Positions 41,738 to 51,115 of a stretch of 64,000 bases of DNA are shown here, piece by piece (the first letter of the stretch is position 1; the number at the start of each line of letters is the position of its first letter). Below the pieces are notes generated by a model. That model was given only the letters and a program-made list of their open reading frames with translations. It searched no databases and had not been told where the DNA came from. The position numbers and the translations under genes are program-made. Source of the DNA: Desulfosporosinus lacus DSM 15449 (GTDB lineage Bacteria > Bacillota > Desulfitobacteriia > Desulfitobacteriales > Desulfitobacteriaceae); the NCBI RefSeq assembly GCF_900129935.1, contig NZ_FQXJ01000020.1:17704-81703 (forward strand), in the 5' to 3' direction.

Positions 41738-43036
41738 ATGGCCATTGAAGCCAAGTTTAATCAAACACCTAAAAAATTTAAGTTGCCAAAGGTTAAGCAT
41801 CGTAAGTTCTTAATTTTCGGAGGGCTTGCACTCCTGATTTTTATTGCGGTCACCACCACTAATGCGATGCCTCTGCCGGTTAACGTTATTGCCCTGCACC
41901 CTAAAGACTTCAGCAAAGGGTTCACAGAGGAAGGGGAAGTTATGGCTGCCCAAGAGTGGCCGATCTTTAACCCTGTTGAGGGAAAAATGCAATCCCTCAA
42001 GGTCCAAAATGGAGACCGCGTTAAAAAGGGACAAGTGCTTTTGGAAATGAACACCAGTGATTTTAAATATCAACTGGAGGGACTGAAGGCCCAATTGCAA
42101 AGTCTGGAAGGACAACGCTTAGAAAATGATAAAAGCCCTGATCAGGCACAAATCGCCCAACAAACTTTACTCATACAGTTAGCAGAAAAGGATGTCCAGA
42201 CTGAGGGACAAAACTTAACTCGCATGAAGGCTCTCTATGACGCCGGTACCATCGCTCGTGTTCAATATGAAGAAGTTGAGAGAACGTTCGAGAAAGCGAA
42301 AAACCTGTTGGAACAGCAGAAATTAGGTTTACAACTGATATATGAGCAACATCAGACTTCTCAAGGGACAGAGCTGTATTATAGTAAGCAGAAGAAAGCC
42401 GTTCAGGCGCAAATCGACCAGTTAGAAGATAAGATCAACAAAGCCACAGTAGTAGCTCTTCAAGATGGGATTATCAAAGACCTCTCTCTTAAAGAAGGCA
42501 ACGTCATTCCTCAAGGCCAGCAAATTCTGACCGTGTTCACAAATGAGGGTTACAAATTAGAGAGCTTCGTTCTGGCCAGTGATGCCCTCGATATAAAAGT
42601 AGGAAGTCCGGTTCAAGTGATTCAAGCGACCAGCTCGGGTAATAAGTCGTTTGCGGGTACAGTTGATGCCGTTGCTATCTCAGCGATCGAGAGGGTTTCT
42701 CCCCTTGGCCTTAAGGAAAATCGTGTAAAGGTTACTATTTTGCTCTCTGAAGATTCTCCCAAAGTTGTTCTCGGAAGCAATGTGGATGTCAAATTCACCA
42801 CACTGGAACTCCCCAATCAACTTATGATCCCCAAAACTGCCCTTTTTCCTTATCAAGAGGGGGAGGCTGTCTGGCTGATTCGGGAAGGTAAAGCTAAAAT
42901 TCAGCCAGTTAAAAAAGGCCTGGAAAATGACAGTCAGGTTACCATAGAGGAAGGCTTAACGGAAGGAGATCTAATTCTTCAGGACCCAAATTTAAAAGAA
43001 CTTAAAGAAGGGAAACGTCTTAAAGAAACACTTTAA
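41738..43036 (+). CDS. HlyD/RND-type efflux adaptor protein
   Basis: A 432-residue membrane-fusion protein: one N-terminal membrane anchor (about 26-44), a biotinyl-lipoyl half motif VEGKMQSLKVQNGDRVKKGQ, a coiled-coil hairpin (about 105-225, rich in Gln, Leu and Lys), the second lipoyl half DGIIKDLSLKEGNVIPQGQ, and beta-barrel domains with NRVKVTILL. It extends the ABC exporter toward the outside. AGGAGGG precedes the ATG at 41738. Last gene of the tetR operon. Confidence 0.92.
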   Translation: MAIEAKFNQTPKKFKLPKVKHRKFLIFGGLALLIFIAVTTTNAMPLPVNVIALHPKDFSKGFTEEGEVMAAQEWPIFNPVEGKMQSLKVQNGDRVKKGQVLLEMNTSDFKYQLEGLKAQLQSLEGQRLENDKSPDQAQIAQQTLLIQLAEKDVQTEGQNLTRMKALYDAGTIARVQYEEVERTFEKAKNLLEQQKLGLQLIYEQHQTSQGTELYYSKQKKAVQAQIDQLEDKINKATVVALQDGIIKDLSLKEGNVIPQGQQILTVFTNEGYKLESFVLASDALDIKVGSPVQVIQATSSGNKSFAGTVDAVAISAIERVSPLGLKENRVKVTILLSEDSPKVVLGSNVDVKFTTLELPNQLMIPKTALFPYQEGEAVWLIREGKAKIQPVKKGLENDSQVTIEEGLTEGDLILQDPNLKELKEGKRLKETL

Positions 43037-43070
43037 AGAGAAGAACTTATGAAATTGTGGAGGAGAATGC

Positions 43071-43106
43071 AAAGGAGGAGGATTGCTTGAAAAGGCATCC
43101 TCCTTT
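43071..43106 (+). terminator. Probable terminator of the exporter operon
   Basis: AAAGGAGG-AGGAT pairs with ATCCTCCTTT with a three-base bulge, 35 bases after the adaptor stop. The T-run is short (CTTTGTT). Confidence 0.55.
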
Positions 43107-43293
43107 GTTAATGGCCGTTATTGATGATTTTTAATTGCCTTGATATAATTAAATGGAAAATTATTGGGACAACAACTATAGCTATGGCAAGTAAGCCTGG
43201 TTTGTTAAGATAGTATGGTTGTGTTATCATGAATAATTGACACGGTCGTCTGGTGTGGAAACAAGATGGGATTGCTCAGAGGAGATAAAAATA

Positions 43294-44700
43294 ATGTTGG
43301 AAACAATTAAAAATTCCCCAAATTATCGTTGGTATGTTCTAGCTACAGTGGCGATCGGTACCTTTATGGCTACTTTAGACAGCAGTATTGTAAACGTAGC
43401 CTTGCCTACGATATCCAGTCAATTCCATTCGGATCTTTCTACGCTTCAATGGGTGGTTAGTGCCTATCTTTTGACAATTACTAGTTTATTACCGGTCTTC
43501 GGTCGGATTGCTGACATGTTTGGACGTAAAAGGGTCTTCGCCCTTGGTTTTATAATTTTCACTCTAGGTTCAGCTTTATGTGGCTTTGCCCAAGACATCT
43601 GGTTCTTGGTAGGGACTAGAGTAGTGCAAGCAGTAGGTGCTTCGATGTTAATGTCTAACAGCGCTGCCATTATTACCGCAATTTTCCCACCTAAGGAGCG
43701 GGGCAGAGCACTGGGACTGACTGGAACTGTCGTTGCTCTAGGCTCGCTGACCGGCCCTGCTTTAGGCGGAATTATCATTGGCTTGACTAGCTGGCGTTCG
43801 ATTTTTTTTATAAACCTTCCTATTGGCATTATAGGGTATGCGGCTGTTCTTTTGATTCTGCCAAGTGATGTACCGAACAAAGATAAAGAGAGTTTTGACT
43901 ATACAGGTGCTTTTTCATTTACATTCGGGATGATCTGTGTACTCTTGGGAATTACGAATAGTGAGGCATGGGGATGGTCGAGTCTTCCTGTCATTTTAAG
44001 CCTGGGGCTAGGCATAACATCGCTGGTCTTCTTCATTATTACTGAGCGTAAAGTTCAGCATCCTATGATTGACTTATCACTCTTCCGCAACCGTCCCTTT
44101 CTTATAGGAAACCTCTCAGGAGGGTTATCCTTTGTAGCTATGTTTGCTAACAACATGCTATTACCGTTTTACTTGCAAGGGATTCTTAACTACAGGCCTT
44201 CTCAGGTTGGATTAATGTTAATGGTCTTCCCTGTGGTAATGGCTATTGTAGCTCCTGTCAGCGGTTCCGCTTCTGACAAATTTGGACCTATGATTCTTAC
44301 AACAGGCGGGTTGGTCATTACTTCGTTAGGTTTGTTATATTTTTCTACCCTTCAGACTGATGCAAGTTTTTTACAGATAATCCCCGGTCCCATACTCATG
44401 GGCTTAGGAGCCGGCATGTTCCAATCTCCAAACAACAGCAGTGTGATGAGTTCAGTTCCTCCTCAAAAGCTTAGTATTGCTGGGGGAATAAACAGCCTTG
44501 TCAGAAACTTAGGAATGGTGATAGGTATTGCCTTATCCGTTTCGTTGTTCGAAGCATGGGGCGGTGTTACTCTGCCCCAACCTAGTCAAGTAGAAGAGTT
44601 TATGTCTGCTTATCACTCTGTTATGTTAGTTTCCATGGGTATTGCCCTTCTGGCGGCAGTGATATCCTATAGCCGCAAAAGCTATGCGAAAGGTGATTGA
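43294..44700 (+). CDS. MFS transporter, DHA2 (14-helix drug:H+ antiporter) family
   Basis: A 468-residue multidrug-type transporter. FMATLDSSIVNVALPTI (motif D1 of DHA2 proteins), WVVSAYLL, GRIADMFGRKRVF (motif A), and GSLTGPALGGIII (motif C) are present; about fourteen hydrophobic segments are visible, and the protein ends with YSRKSYAKGD. The ATG at 43294 has GAGGAG 9 bases upstream, whereas the longer frame from 43237 has none. It follows the ABC exporter cluster but has its own gap of 250 bases. Substrate unknown. Confidence 0.93.
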   Translation: MLETIKNSPNYRWYVLATVAIGTFMATLDSSIVNVALPTISSQFHSDLSTLQWVVSAYLLTITSLLPVFGRIADMFGRKRVFALGFIIFTLGSALCGFAQDIWFLVGTRVVQAVGASMLMSNSAAIITAIFPPKERGRALGLTGTVVALGSLTGPALGGIIIGLTSWRSIFFINLPIGIIGYAAVLLILPSDVPNKDKESFDYTGAFSFTFGMICVLLGITNSEAWGWSSLPVILSLGLGITSLVFFIITERKVQHPMIDLSLFRNRPFLIGNLSGGLSFVAMFANNMLLPFYLQGILNYRPSQVGLMLMVFPVVMAIVAPVSGSASDKFGPMILTTGGLVITSLGLLYFSTLQTDASFLQIIPGPILMGLGAGMFQSPNNSSVMSSVPPQKLSIAGGINSLVRNLGMVIGIALSVSLFEAWGGVTLPQPSQVEEFMSAYHSVMLVSMGIALLAAVISYSRKSYAKGD

Positions 44701-44769
44701 AACTAATTGTAGAGACCCCTTGACAATAAAAAATAGTAGTGTAGAATGTAGAATAATAAAAACTGTTAA

Positions 44770-45133
44770 AATGACGATGAGAGGAAATAGTACAGTCCCT
44801 TTTACCGTTTATAGAGAGCTGTCGGGTGGTGAAAGACAGTAATGGTATGGGCTTGGAACTCTTCCTCGAGTAGCCGACCGAAATTGTTTTTAAAGTAGGC
44901 TCGGACGGAGCTTCCGCCGTTAAAAGGAAGGAGATATCGGAACTTCGATGTTTGAAGTTCGATTTTCGAAGTTCGAACCATAAAGTTATTTTTAGGGTCG
45001 AACTGCGAACTACGAACCACGAACCACGATTAACTCCCGTATCTTTAGAGAAGACGGCTATTTGCTGTCAACTTGAGTGGTACCGCGAACTAACCCTTCG
45101 TCTCAATCAGAGACGAAGGGTTTATTTTATTTT
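44770..45133 (+). ncRNA. T-box leader of leuA
   Basis: Stem I begins with AGAGAGCTG and GGTGGTGAAAGACAG; the specifier loop reads GGAA-CTC-TTCC, where CTC would be a leucine codon. The T-box core GTGGTACCGCG stands at 45077-45087, and the terminator (CCCTTCGTCTC / GAGACGAAGGG plus T-run) at 45094-45133. Uncharged leucine tRNA would prevent termination and allow leuA expression. Between stem I and the core lies an unusual repeat insertion (44940-45029). Confidence 0.92.
44940..45029 (+). repeat. GTTCGAA/CGAAC repeat insertion inside the T-box
   Basis: The left part has alternating GAAGTTCG/CGAACTTC palindromic units (44940-44978). The right part has four tandem heptamers, CGAACTG CGAACTA CGAACCA CGAACCA, at 44999-45026. 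Neither belongs to the T-box consensus. Confidence 0.7.
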
Positions 45134-45151
45134 AAGGAGGAATCACAAAAA

Positions 45152-46654
45152 ATGCGCAGATTATATGTATTCGATACTACCCTCAGAGATGGGGAGCAAT
45201 CCTTGGGGATTACTCTAAATGTCAAAGAGAAATTGGAAATAGGTCAACAGTTAGTGAAGCTTGGAGTGGATGTCATAGAAGCAGGTTTTCCCGCATCCTC
45301 GCCAGGGGACTTAGAATCCGTTCGGACGATTGCTAAGGAACTTAAAGGGGTTATTATCTGCGGGTTAACCAGAGCGGTAGTACAAGACATTGATCTTTGT
45401 GCGGAAGCTCTGCGCAAAGCGGAATATCCTCGAATCCATACGGGCATAGGAGTTTCTCCTGTTCATATGGAAAAGAAATTAAAACTCACTCCTGACCAAG
45501 TTGTGGAGCAGGCAGTTGCTGCGGTTAAGTACGCAAAAAAATATGTAAGCGATGTTGAGTTCTACGCAGAGGATGCTTTCCGCAGTGACCCAATTTTCTT
45601 GGCAAGGGTGATTGAAAATGTAATTTCTGCAGGGGCTACTGTGGTTAATATCCCAGATACCGTAGGTTATGCAAACCCATGGGAATACGGGGAACTGATT
45701 CAATCGGTTATTCAAAACGTTAATAATATTGACAAAGCCATCGTGAGTGTTCATTGTCACAATGATTTAGGCATGGCAACCGCCAATTCTTTAGCAGGAA
45801 TTAAAGCTGGAGCGGGCCAAGTTGAGGGAACGATTAACGGTATCGGCGAAAGGGCAGGAAATACTTCTCTTGAAGAGGTCATTATGTCGATTTATACCCG
45901 GCGTGACGGCTACGGGGTAGAGAGCAAAGTCAACACCCGTGAGATATCAGCCACCAGCAGACTGGTTTCCCGTATAACTGGAGTGACAGTCCCAGATCAT
46001 AAGGCGATTGTTGGAGCCAATGCTTTTAATCATGCATCAGGCATTCATCAAGATGGAGTTCTAAAAGATCGAGAAACTTATGAGATTATTCAACCCGAAA
46101 CCATCGGAGTGCCGAAAAATTTTATCAGCCTTACAGCAAGATCGGGAAGACATGCCCTCCAACATTGTCTGGAGGAATTGGGATATAAGGTAGAAGGTGC
46201 TCAGCTTGATGATGTTTATCAACGGTTCTTGCAGTTAGCGGATCTGAAGAAGGAAGTGTTCGATCAAGACCTTTACGTCCTGATGGGGGATTCAGGAAGC
46301 ACAGCTAATAGTATTGTTTTACAGAGTATGTCTATTGCGACAAATGGTATCGAGATGGCTACTGCTACCGTGACCTTGGAAATTGAGGGGAACGTAATGA
46401 CTGATGCCGCTTGTGGCAATGGTCCTGTGAACGCACTATTTAACACGATTGACAGGATAACAGGAAATAATTCGATCCTTGAAGATTATTCTCTCAAATC
46501 TGTGACACGAAGCAGTGAAGCGCTGGGAGAAGCCACGGTTAAGCTGCGTCATGGGGATGGCCGTCTTGTAGTGGGAAAAGGTTTTTCTACGGATATCATT
46601 GAAGCTAGTGCTAAAGCCTATATTAATGCTCTTGAGAAAAGACCAACGAACTGA
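45152..46654 (+). CDS. leuA: 2-isopropylmalate synthase
   Basis: A 500-residue enzyme that condenses acetyl-CoA with 2-oxoisovalerate, the first step of leucine synthesis. The HMGL-like TIM barrel has DTTLRDGEQSLG (7-18), VHCHNDLGMATAN and INGIGERAGN; the C-terminal LeuA regulatory domain (about 380-500) provides leucine feedback. Length is normal. ATG 45152 with AAGGAGG upstream, right after the T-box terminator. No other leu gene follows; the next gene is convergent, so leuA stands alone here. Confidence 0.95.
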   Translation: MRRLYVFDTTLRDGEQSLGITLNVKEKLEIGQQLVKLGVDVIEAGFPASSPGDLESVRTIAKELKGVIICGLTRAVVQDIDLCAEALRKAEYPRIHTGIGVSPVHMEKKLKLTPDQVVEQAVAAVKYAKKYVSDVEFYAEDAFRSDPIFLARVIENVISAGATVVNIPDTVGYANPWEYGELIQSVIQNVNNIDKAIVSVHCHNDLGMATANSLAGIKAGAGQVEGTINGIGERAGNTSLEEVIMSIYTRRDGYGVESKVNTREISATSRLVSRITGVTVPDHKAIVGANAFNHASGIHQDGVLKDRETYEIIQPETIGVPKNFISLTARSGRHALQHCLEELGYKVEGAQLDDVYQRFLQLADLKKEVFDQDLYVLMGDSGSTANSIVLQSMSIATNGIEMATATVTLEIEGNVMTDAACGNGPVNALFNTIDRITGNNSILEDYSLKSVTRSSEALGEATVKLRHGDGRLVVGKGFSTDIIEASAKAYINALEKRPTN

Positions 46655-46667
46655 GTTAGAAATAGAA

Positions 46668-46706
46668 GAGGGCAATCGTACCAGAATTACTGGTTCGACT
46701 GCCCTC
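46668..46706. terminator. Hairpin between leuA and the bactofilin gene
   Basis: GAGGGCA-TCG-ACCAG pairs with CTGGT-CGA-TGCCCTC, with two mismatches, between convergent genes. T-runs are weak on both sides. Confidence 0.7.
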
Positions 46707-46754
46707 ACAAGTTCATTAAGATTGTTTTTCAAAAAGATTCAGATCAATTCAGAA

Positions 46755-47186
46755 TCAGGCACGCGTTGAGACCCGTTTCGTTTCCCTTGCTGAGCGAGGC
46801 TCCTTACTATTTTCATGAACAATCAAAGGAGGAGTCGTTTCTTCAAATAGTTGACTCAACCCAGTAAATTGAGCACCTTGCTCAACTTTAAACTGACGTG
46901 TGCATATATCTCCAAATAAGCGCGCAGTAGAATTTAATTCTAAAAGATCCGCAGTCTTTATGTTTCCGTGTACTTCCCCGGCAATGCTCACAGTATTGGC
47001 CTCAATATCAGCCTTCAAATAAGCGCTGTTACCAATTATTAAATCCCCGGTTACTTGTACACTTCCTTCGACTTTTCCGTCAATCCTAGCATTCCCATTG
47101 ATGATAATTGATCCGGTTATTTGGCACTCCGAAGCAATTAACGTAACGTCACCATTAGATTGAGAGTTGGAAAGTTTTTTAAACAT
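46755..47186 (-). CDS. Bactofilin (polymer-forming cytoskeletal protein)
   Basis: A 143-residue bactofilin. The central DUF583 beta-helix (about 18-110) shows the repeating short beta pattern SIIINGNARIDGKVEGSV, LIIGNSAYLKADIEANTV and VHGNIKTADLLELNSTA. Bactofilins form filaments at the membrane and shape the wall. It follows the M23 peptidase gene on the same strand with a 5-base gap; pairing of bactofilin and M23 endopeptidase is widespread and suggests a joint role in local wall remodelling. Good GGAG before the ATG. Confidence 0.93.
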   Translation of the reverse strand: MFKKLSNSQSNGDVTLIASECQITGSIIINGNARIDGKVEGSVQVTGDLIIGNSAYLKADIEANTVSIAGEVHGNIKTADLLELNSTARLFGDICTRQFKVEQGAQFTGLSQLFEETTPPLIVHENSKEPRSARETKRVSTRA

Positions 47187-47191
47187 TTGCT

Positions 47192-48100
47192 TTAAATCTC
47201 CTTTGTTACTTCAGTAAAGGTTAAAGGATCCACATTTCTTTCATTAACAATGGTACCGTAATGAAGATGAGATCCCGTACTTCGACCGGAATTTCCACTG
47301 TAAGCAATAACGTCTCCTTTTTTTACAAGGTCCCCTTCCTTCACAAGAAGCCGAGAATTATGACCGTAAAAGGTTGTTATGCCCTGGCTGTGATCAATGT
47401 CTACTCTAAGCCCGAAGATTGAGTTTTTGCCAGCAAAGGTGACAACTCCATCTGCAGTCGCTAAAACAGGGGTTCCATAATCACAGGCGATGTCAATTCC
47501 ATTATGAAACTCTTTTGACCAACCTCCAAAGGGATTTCGGCGATAACCGTGAGGAGAGGTGATTTCTCCATTTACAGGAAGAAGGCTTGGAGTGTGTTCA
47601 AGTTGATCTTTTTGCACGATTGCTGCTTCGTAATAGCGTTGTAAGAGAACTAAATGGTCAGCAACAATTTGAGCATTTTGGTCGGGAGTTTGAACCAGAG
47701 GGTTGACAAGAATAAAGTTCGGGGCATGAGGGCTGATACCGCGGCTAAGGGATGTCGATGATGAGGATGGTTGTAATGGCAATATGATAGAAAGTTTTTC
47801 TTCGAGGTCTGTTATCCGTTTAAGATCTTCAGTGATTTGAGTGGACTTTTCATTTAGAATGGAGATTTTCTCATCACGTTCTTCAATCGTGGATTCAAGT
47901 TGAGTAATGTGATCTATAGTAGGTTGCAGATGACTTATGTAATGACTTAGATAAAGGGTTCGAGCAAACATACCGGTAATTATCAACCCTATAAAAAGTA
48001 TTCCTGCACCCAGATACCGCTTGCCGAGTTTAGAAAACTGAAATTGGCGAGTCGTCGACTGATCGGGCGGAATGAATATAATTGTATATTTACCTTTCAA
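47192..48100 (-). CDS. M23-family peptidoglycan endopeptidase
   Basis: A 302-residue membrane-anchored peptidase: a single N-terminal membrane segment (about 29-48), a coiled coil (about 58-95), and a LytM/M23 domain (about 175-290). Zinc ligands lie in HNGIDIACDYGTPV (His and Asp) and GSHLHYG (His-x-His); YGHNSRLLVKEGDLV and VIAYSGNSGRS are family elements. TTG start with GGAGG 9 bases upstream. Presumably tethered outside the cell to cut cross-links; the bactofilin gene follows. Confidence 0.93.
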   Translation of the reverse strand: MKGKYTIIFIPPDQSTTRQFQFSKLGKRYLGAGILFIGLIITGMFARTLYLSHYISHLQPTIDHITQLESTIEERDEKISILNEKSTQITEDLKRITDLEEKLSIILPLQPSSSSTSLSRGISPHAPNFILVNPLVQTPDQNAQIVADHLVLLQRYYEAAIVQKDQLEHTPSLLPVNGEITSPHGYRRNPFGGWSKEFHNGIDIACDYGTPVLATADGVVTFAGKNSIFGLRVDIDHSQGITTFYGHNSRLLVKEGDLVKKGDVIAYSGNSGRSTGSHLHYGTIVNERNVDPLTFTEVTKEI

Positions 48101-48426
48101 TATTATTCCTCCAGAAAAATGTTTTAAAATTTATTCCTATATTTACAATAAACGTACTAAATGTGCTTGTCAAGAAATCTGCCGTATTGTGGCCAATATC
48201 AAGGAATTTGAACTTAAAAAGAGAGTATTGGAGGTTATAATAAATTTGTACGGCTTCTATCAATTTTTGATCTGACTAATTCCAAAAGTTCCAGATTGGG
48301 AGTTCGCACCTATTAAAGAGGATTAACAGGAATACATAATACAATACTCGAATAGGGTTACTTTCATTTGGTTTTTTATTATAATGGAATATGTGAAGCT
48401 ACGCTGATTTGGTATTGGAATAATGA

Positions 48427-48458
48427 AGGCGCGCAAGAGAAAATCGATGCGCGCTTTC
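48427..48458 (+). terminator. GCGCGCA hairpin upstream of the LutA-like gene
   Basis: GCGCGCA and TGCGCGC enclose a 12-base loop, followed by TTTCTG. It lies 75 bases before the LutA-like start in a 430-base stretch otherwise without recognisable features; it may be an attenuator or end an upstream transcript. Confidence 0.4.
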
Positions 48459-48533
48459 TGAATGGAGAAAAATGCCTGCATCAAGAGAAGGGGTATTTGA
48501 ACCATATATTACTGTGAGAGGAAGTGTTAGATT

Positions 48534-49514
48534 GTGGAAACAAAAATGCCGATGGTGTTGGATGTCATAAGTGAAAATATTATTAAGCATGGCAGTCCGC
48601 TGGCTTTAAAAGGTTCTGAAGTTTCTTCGTGGGCTAAGGGGCTTGACTTACCGGCTAAAGGGGAAGTGCTTTTCTATACAGGTGGAGAATATCAGATGCT
48701 CCCCTTTATCGATTCGTTGGTTAAAACAATTACTCATCTCGATCAGGGCAGCAAGGTTTTTTCTATGATGATGGGCGCAAGAAATATACTGAATAAGACC
48801 GGATTTAGTCCAGAAAAGATGTATGCTTCGGTACTTGCTAAGGACAAGGACAGGTATAATTCGGTTTGTTTTAAAGCCGCCAAGGTGCTTAAAGAACTGG
48901 GTTATGAGTTCTGTTACTCAGGAAATGAGGAACTGTACAGCGGAGCCTTGTTGTATGAATTAGGATACTTACAAGACATGGAGGATTATGTAAAGAGAGT
49001 AGTGGAAGTGATCAAAAAGAGCGGTGCTAAAACCATCGTTTGCCTCTCTCCTCATGCCGCAGAAGTCTTTAAGTTTGTTTATCCAAAAATGGTTGAAGGT
49101 TTTGACTTTGAAATACGTACGTATGTTGACCTCGTCTGGGAACGGCGAGATAAGTTAGCTAAGCTCCAATCTGCTGAGTCAGTTGTGATACATGATTCTT
49201 GCCGCTTGGCTCGAGAATTAGGTATTCATCAAGAACTGAGAGATATTCTGGTCAGCATTGGCGCCGATGTGAAAGAAGCTCCTATGAACCGTGAATGGAC
49301 GTCTTGTTGTGGCGGACCCATAAAAATTCTGTTTCCCGAGTTATCCCATGTTATTGGTGAACGCCGTGTGACTGAATTGAAGGAAAGCGGCTCGGCACAT
49401 ATTCTGACGTCATGTCCGTATTGCCTGTCAGCCTTAGAGGCTGGACGCGCTAAGGGTGACTCAGCTGTAGTTGAAGATTTAATTGAATTCCTATATAGGG
49501 GGGTTAAAGCATGA
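48534..49514 (+). CDS. LutA-like CCG-domain iron-sulfur protein
   Basis: A 326-residue protein of the CCG (cysteine-rich, HdrD/LutA) group. The C-terminal motif set HDSCRLARELG, SCCGGPIK and SCPYC is complete; the first CCG motif is degenerate. Such subunits work in heterodisulfide-reductase-like or lactate-oxidising complexes. Its stop overlaps the start of the LUD-domain gene (ATGA), the usual LutA-LutB arrangement. GTG start at 48534; ATG 48546 is a possible alternative. Confidence 0.82.
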   Translation: METKMPMVLDVISENIIKHGSPLALKGSEVSSWAKGLDLPAKGEVLFYTGGEYQMLPFIDSLVKTITHLDQGSKVFSMMMGARNILNKTGFSPEKMYASVLAKDKDRYNSVCFKAAKVLKELGYEFCYSGNEELYSGALLYELGYLQDMEDYVKRVVEVIKKSGAKTIVCLSPHAAEVFKFVYPKMVEGFDFEIRTYVDLVWERRDKLAKLQSAESVVIHDSCRLARELGIHQELRDILVSIGADVKEAPMNREWTSCCGGPIKILFPELSHVIGERRVTELKESGSAHILTSCPYCLSALEAGRAKGDSAVVEDLIEFLYRGVKA

Positions 49515-50725
49515 CAGTGGATTTGAGAAAGGACTTTGTCAATTATGCCAAGTCCCTTAATGCAGCCAGCGAGGATAAAAACATTCGGACAGCGATTTCA
49601 AGGGCGGTTACTTCCTATCGCAATACAGTTACCGAAACTTTAGAACGTTTTCCGCATACCCCGGCACTGGCAGAGGAAGTACAAGAGATTAAGCGGCAGT
49701 CTATGGCTAATTTGGACAATCTATTGGAAACAGCAATGGCATCTGTGGAGCGCAACAAAGGAAAAGCGTTTTATGCTAAGGATCATCAGGCCGCTTTAGA
49801 TATTGCTCTCGGTATTATTGGCAAGGGTAAAACTGTTGTCAAAGGGAAAAGTATGCTGGGAGAGGAACTCCATCTGCGTGAATACCTGGAGGACAATGGC
49901 AACGAGGTCTGGGAGACTGACTTGGGAGAGTTCATACTTCAACTGCGTAAGGAACGTCCAATGCATATCCTTTCCCCCTCCATTCATGTTCCACGAGAAC
50001 AGGTGGCTGAGGTCTTTACGAAGTTTTTTGGCAAAGTAGTGCCGCCGGATATTGCCGAAGAAGTGAAGGTAGTAAGGGAGTTCCTGCGTGAAAAGTATTT
50101 TACTGCGGATGTAGGAATCAGTGGTGCCAATGTAGTGGCTGCAGACACTGGCGCAATGGTTATTATTGAAAACGAAGGTAATGTTCGACTGGCAACGGGT
50201 GCGCCTCCGGTCCATATTGTCATGGTTGGGGTCGAGAAATTAGTGCCGACGTTCCAGGAAGCTATGAAAGTTGCTGAAGTTACCTGGAGATATGCTCAGT
50301 ATGGCGTTCCGGGTTACGTTAATATTGTCAGTGGTCCGAGCAAAACGGGCGATATTGAAAAAGTGACAACTTATGGAGCGCACGGCCCTAAGGAATTCTA
50401 CGTCATCTTCGTAGATAATGGTCGAAATGAAATGGCCCATGAGGAAAAGTTCAGTCAGGCTTTGCATTGTCTGCGTTGCGGTGGATGTATGTATGAGTGC
50501 CCTGTGTTCCAAGTAACTGCAGGTCATTTTGGTCATACCTATATGGGCGGCATAGGTGCCATCTGGACCGCATTTGTGTCCGGAGGCCTCGAGAAAGCAG
50601 CTCCGCTTCTTTATTCTTGCTTGCGGTGCGGCAGATGTGTAGAGCGGTGTCCGATGAGTATCAATGTTCCCGCTATGATTGGAGAGCTTCGAGAGCGCGT
50701 TATTTACGGTAAAGAACAAGGATAA
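49511..50725 (+). CDS. LutB-like LUD-domain iron-sulfur protein
   Basis: A 404-residue protein: LUD domain (about 60-290) with GKSMLGEELHLREYL, GISGANVVAADTGAMVIIENEGN and VNIVSGPSKTGDIE, followed by two [4Fe-4S] motifs CLRCGGCMYECP and CLRCGRCVERCP. This is the LutB (L-lactate utilisation) layout, but no LutC follows; a terminator comes 22 bases after the stop. The pair may oxidise lactate or another hydroxyacid, coupled to an electron acceptor not encoded here. Confidence 0.87.
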   Translation: MTVDLRKDFVNYAKSLNAASEDKNIRTAISRAVTSYRNTVTETLERFPHTPALAEEVQEIKRQSMANLDNLLETAMASVERNKGKAFYAKDHQAALDIALGIIGKGKTVVKGKSMLGEELHLREYLEDNGNEVWETDLGEFILQLRKERPMHILSPSIHVPREQVAEVFTKFFGKVVPPDIAEEVKVVREFLREKYFTADVGISGANVVAADTGAMVIIENEGNVRLATGAPPVHIVMVGVEKLVPTFQEAMKVAEVTWRYAQYGVPGYVNIVSGPSKTGDIEKVTTYGAHGPKEFYVIFVDNGRNEMAHEEKFSQALHCLRCGGCMYECPVFQVTAGHFGHTYMGGIGAIWTAFVSGGLEKAAPLLYSCLRCGRCVERCPMSINVPAMIGELRERVIYGKEQG

Positions 50726-50746
50726 AACTAAAATAGCCAGTTTCTA

Positions 50747-50781
50747 AAAACATTTGCGGATAAATCTGCAAATGTTTTTTT
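50747..50781 (+). terminator. Terminator of the lutAB-like operon
   Basis: AAACATTTGC and GCAAATGTTT with a TTTTTTT run, 22 bases after the stop. Confidence 0.92.
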
Positions 50782-50935
50782 GTAAGAAATGAATTTAACG
50801 GAAAACTAATAGCTGAATTGTTTGGAAATTTGTTAATATTCATAAAAATATGTCAATGGTTTATCTGGGAATTTCTGAGTACCGAGAAAAGATAATAATA
50901 GTAAAGGAAGAAAATCTTACATACACAAGAAATCA

Positions 50936-50964
50936 TTGTAATTTATAATTGCAGGTAATATAAT
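50936..50964 (+). promoter_or_regulatory. Sigma-A promoter of the BMP/ABC operon
   Basis: TTGTAA (50936-50941), 17 bases, TATAAT (50959-50964), about 150 bases before the first gene. Confidence 0.75.
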
Positions 50965-50992
50965 AGAGCTAGTACTGAGTAATTTAGCAACG

Positions 50993-51036
50993 AAGCTTTC
51001 TAGAGGTGATTATCTTATCTCTGGGAAGCTTTTCTT
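50993..51036 (+). terminator. Leader attenuator of the BMP operon
   Basis: A 13-bp stem with two G-U pairs (50993-51005 with 51019-51031) followed by TTCTTGT. It lies between promoter and gene, so it may attenuate the operon; no known riboswitch aptamer is recognisable before it. Confidence 0.5.
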
Positions 51037-51115
51037 GTAAAAGAAATGGGAGGTGAATAACAGACAAATTTATATTAGTGGTGGAATAGAGAAAGAAAAA
51101 GGAGGAAAATTTGAG

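Noticed and set aside
44999..45029. CRISPR-like repeat
   Set aside because: The units are seven bases in direct tandem without spacers; it is a short tandem repeat.
48072..48275. 67-codon plus-strand frame upstream of the LutA-like gene, with a protein-like second half (CQEICRIVANIKEF)
   Set aside because: It overlaps the start of the M23 gene on the other strand, has no convincing ribosome site and no recognisable family. It may be a remnant, but I cannot support it.
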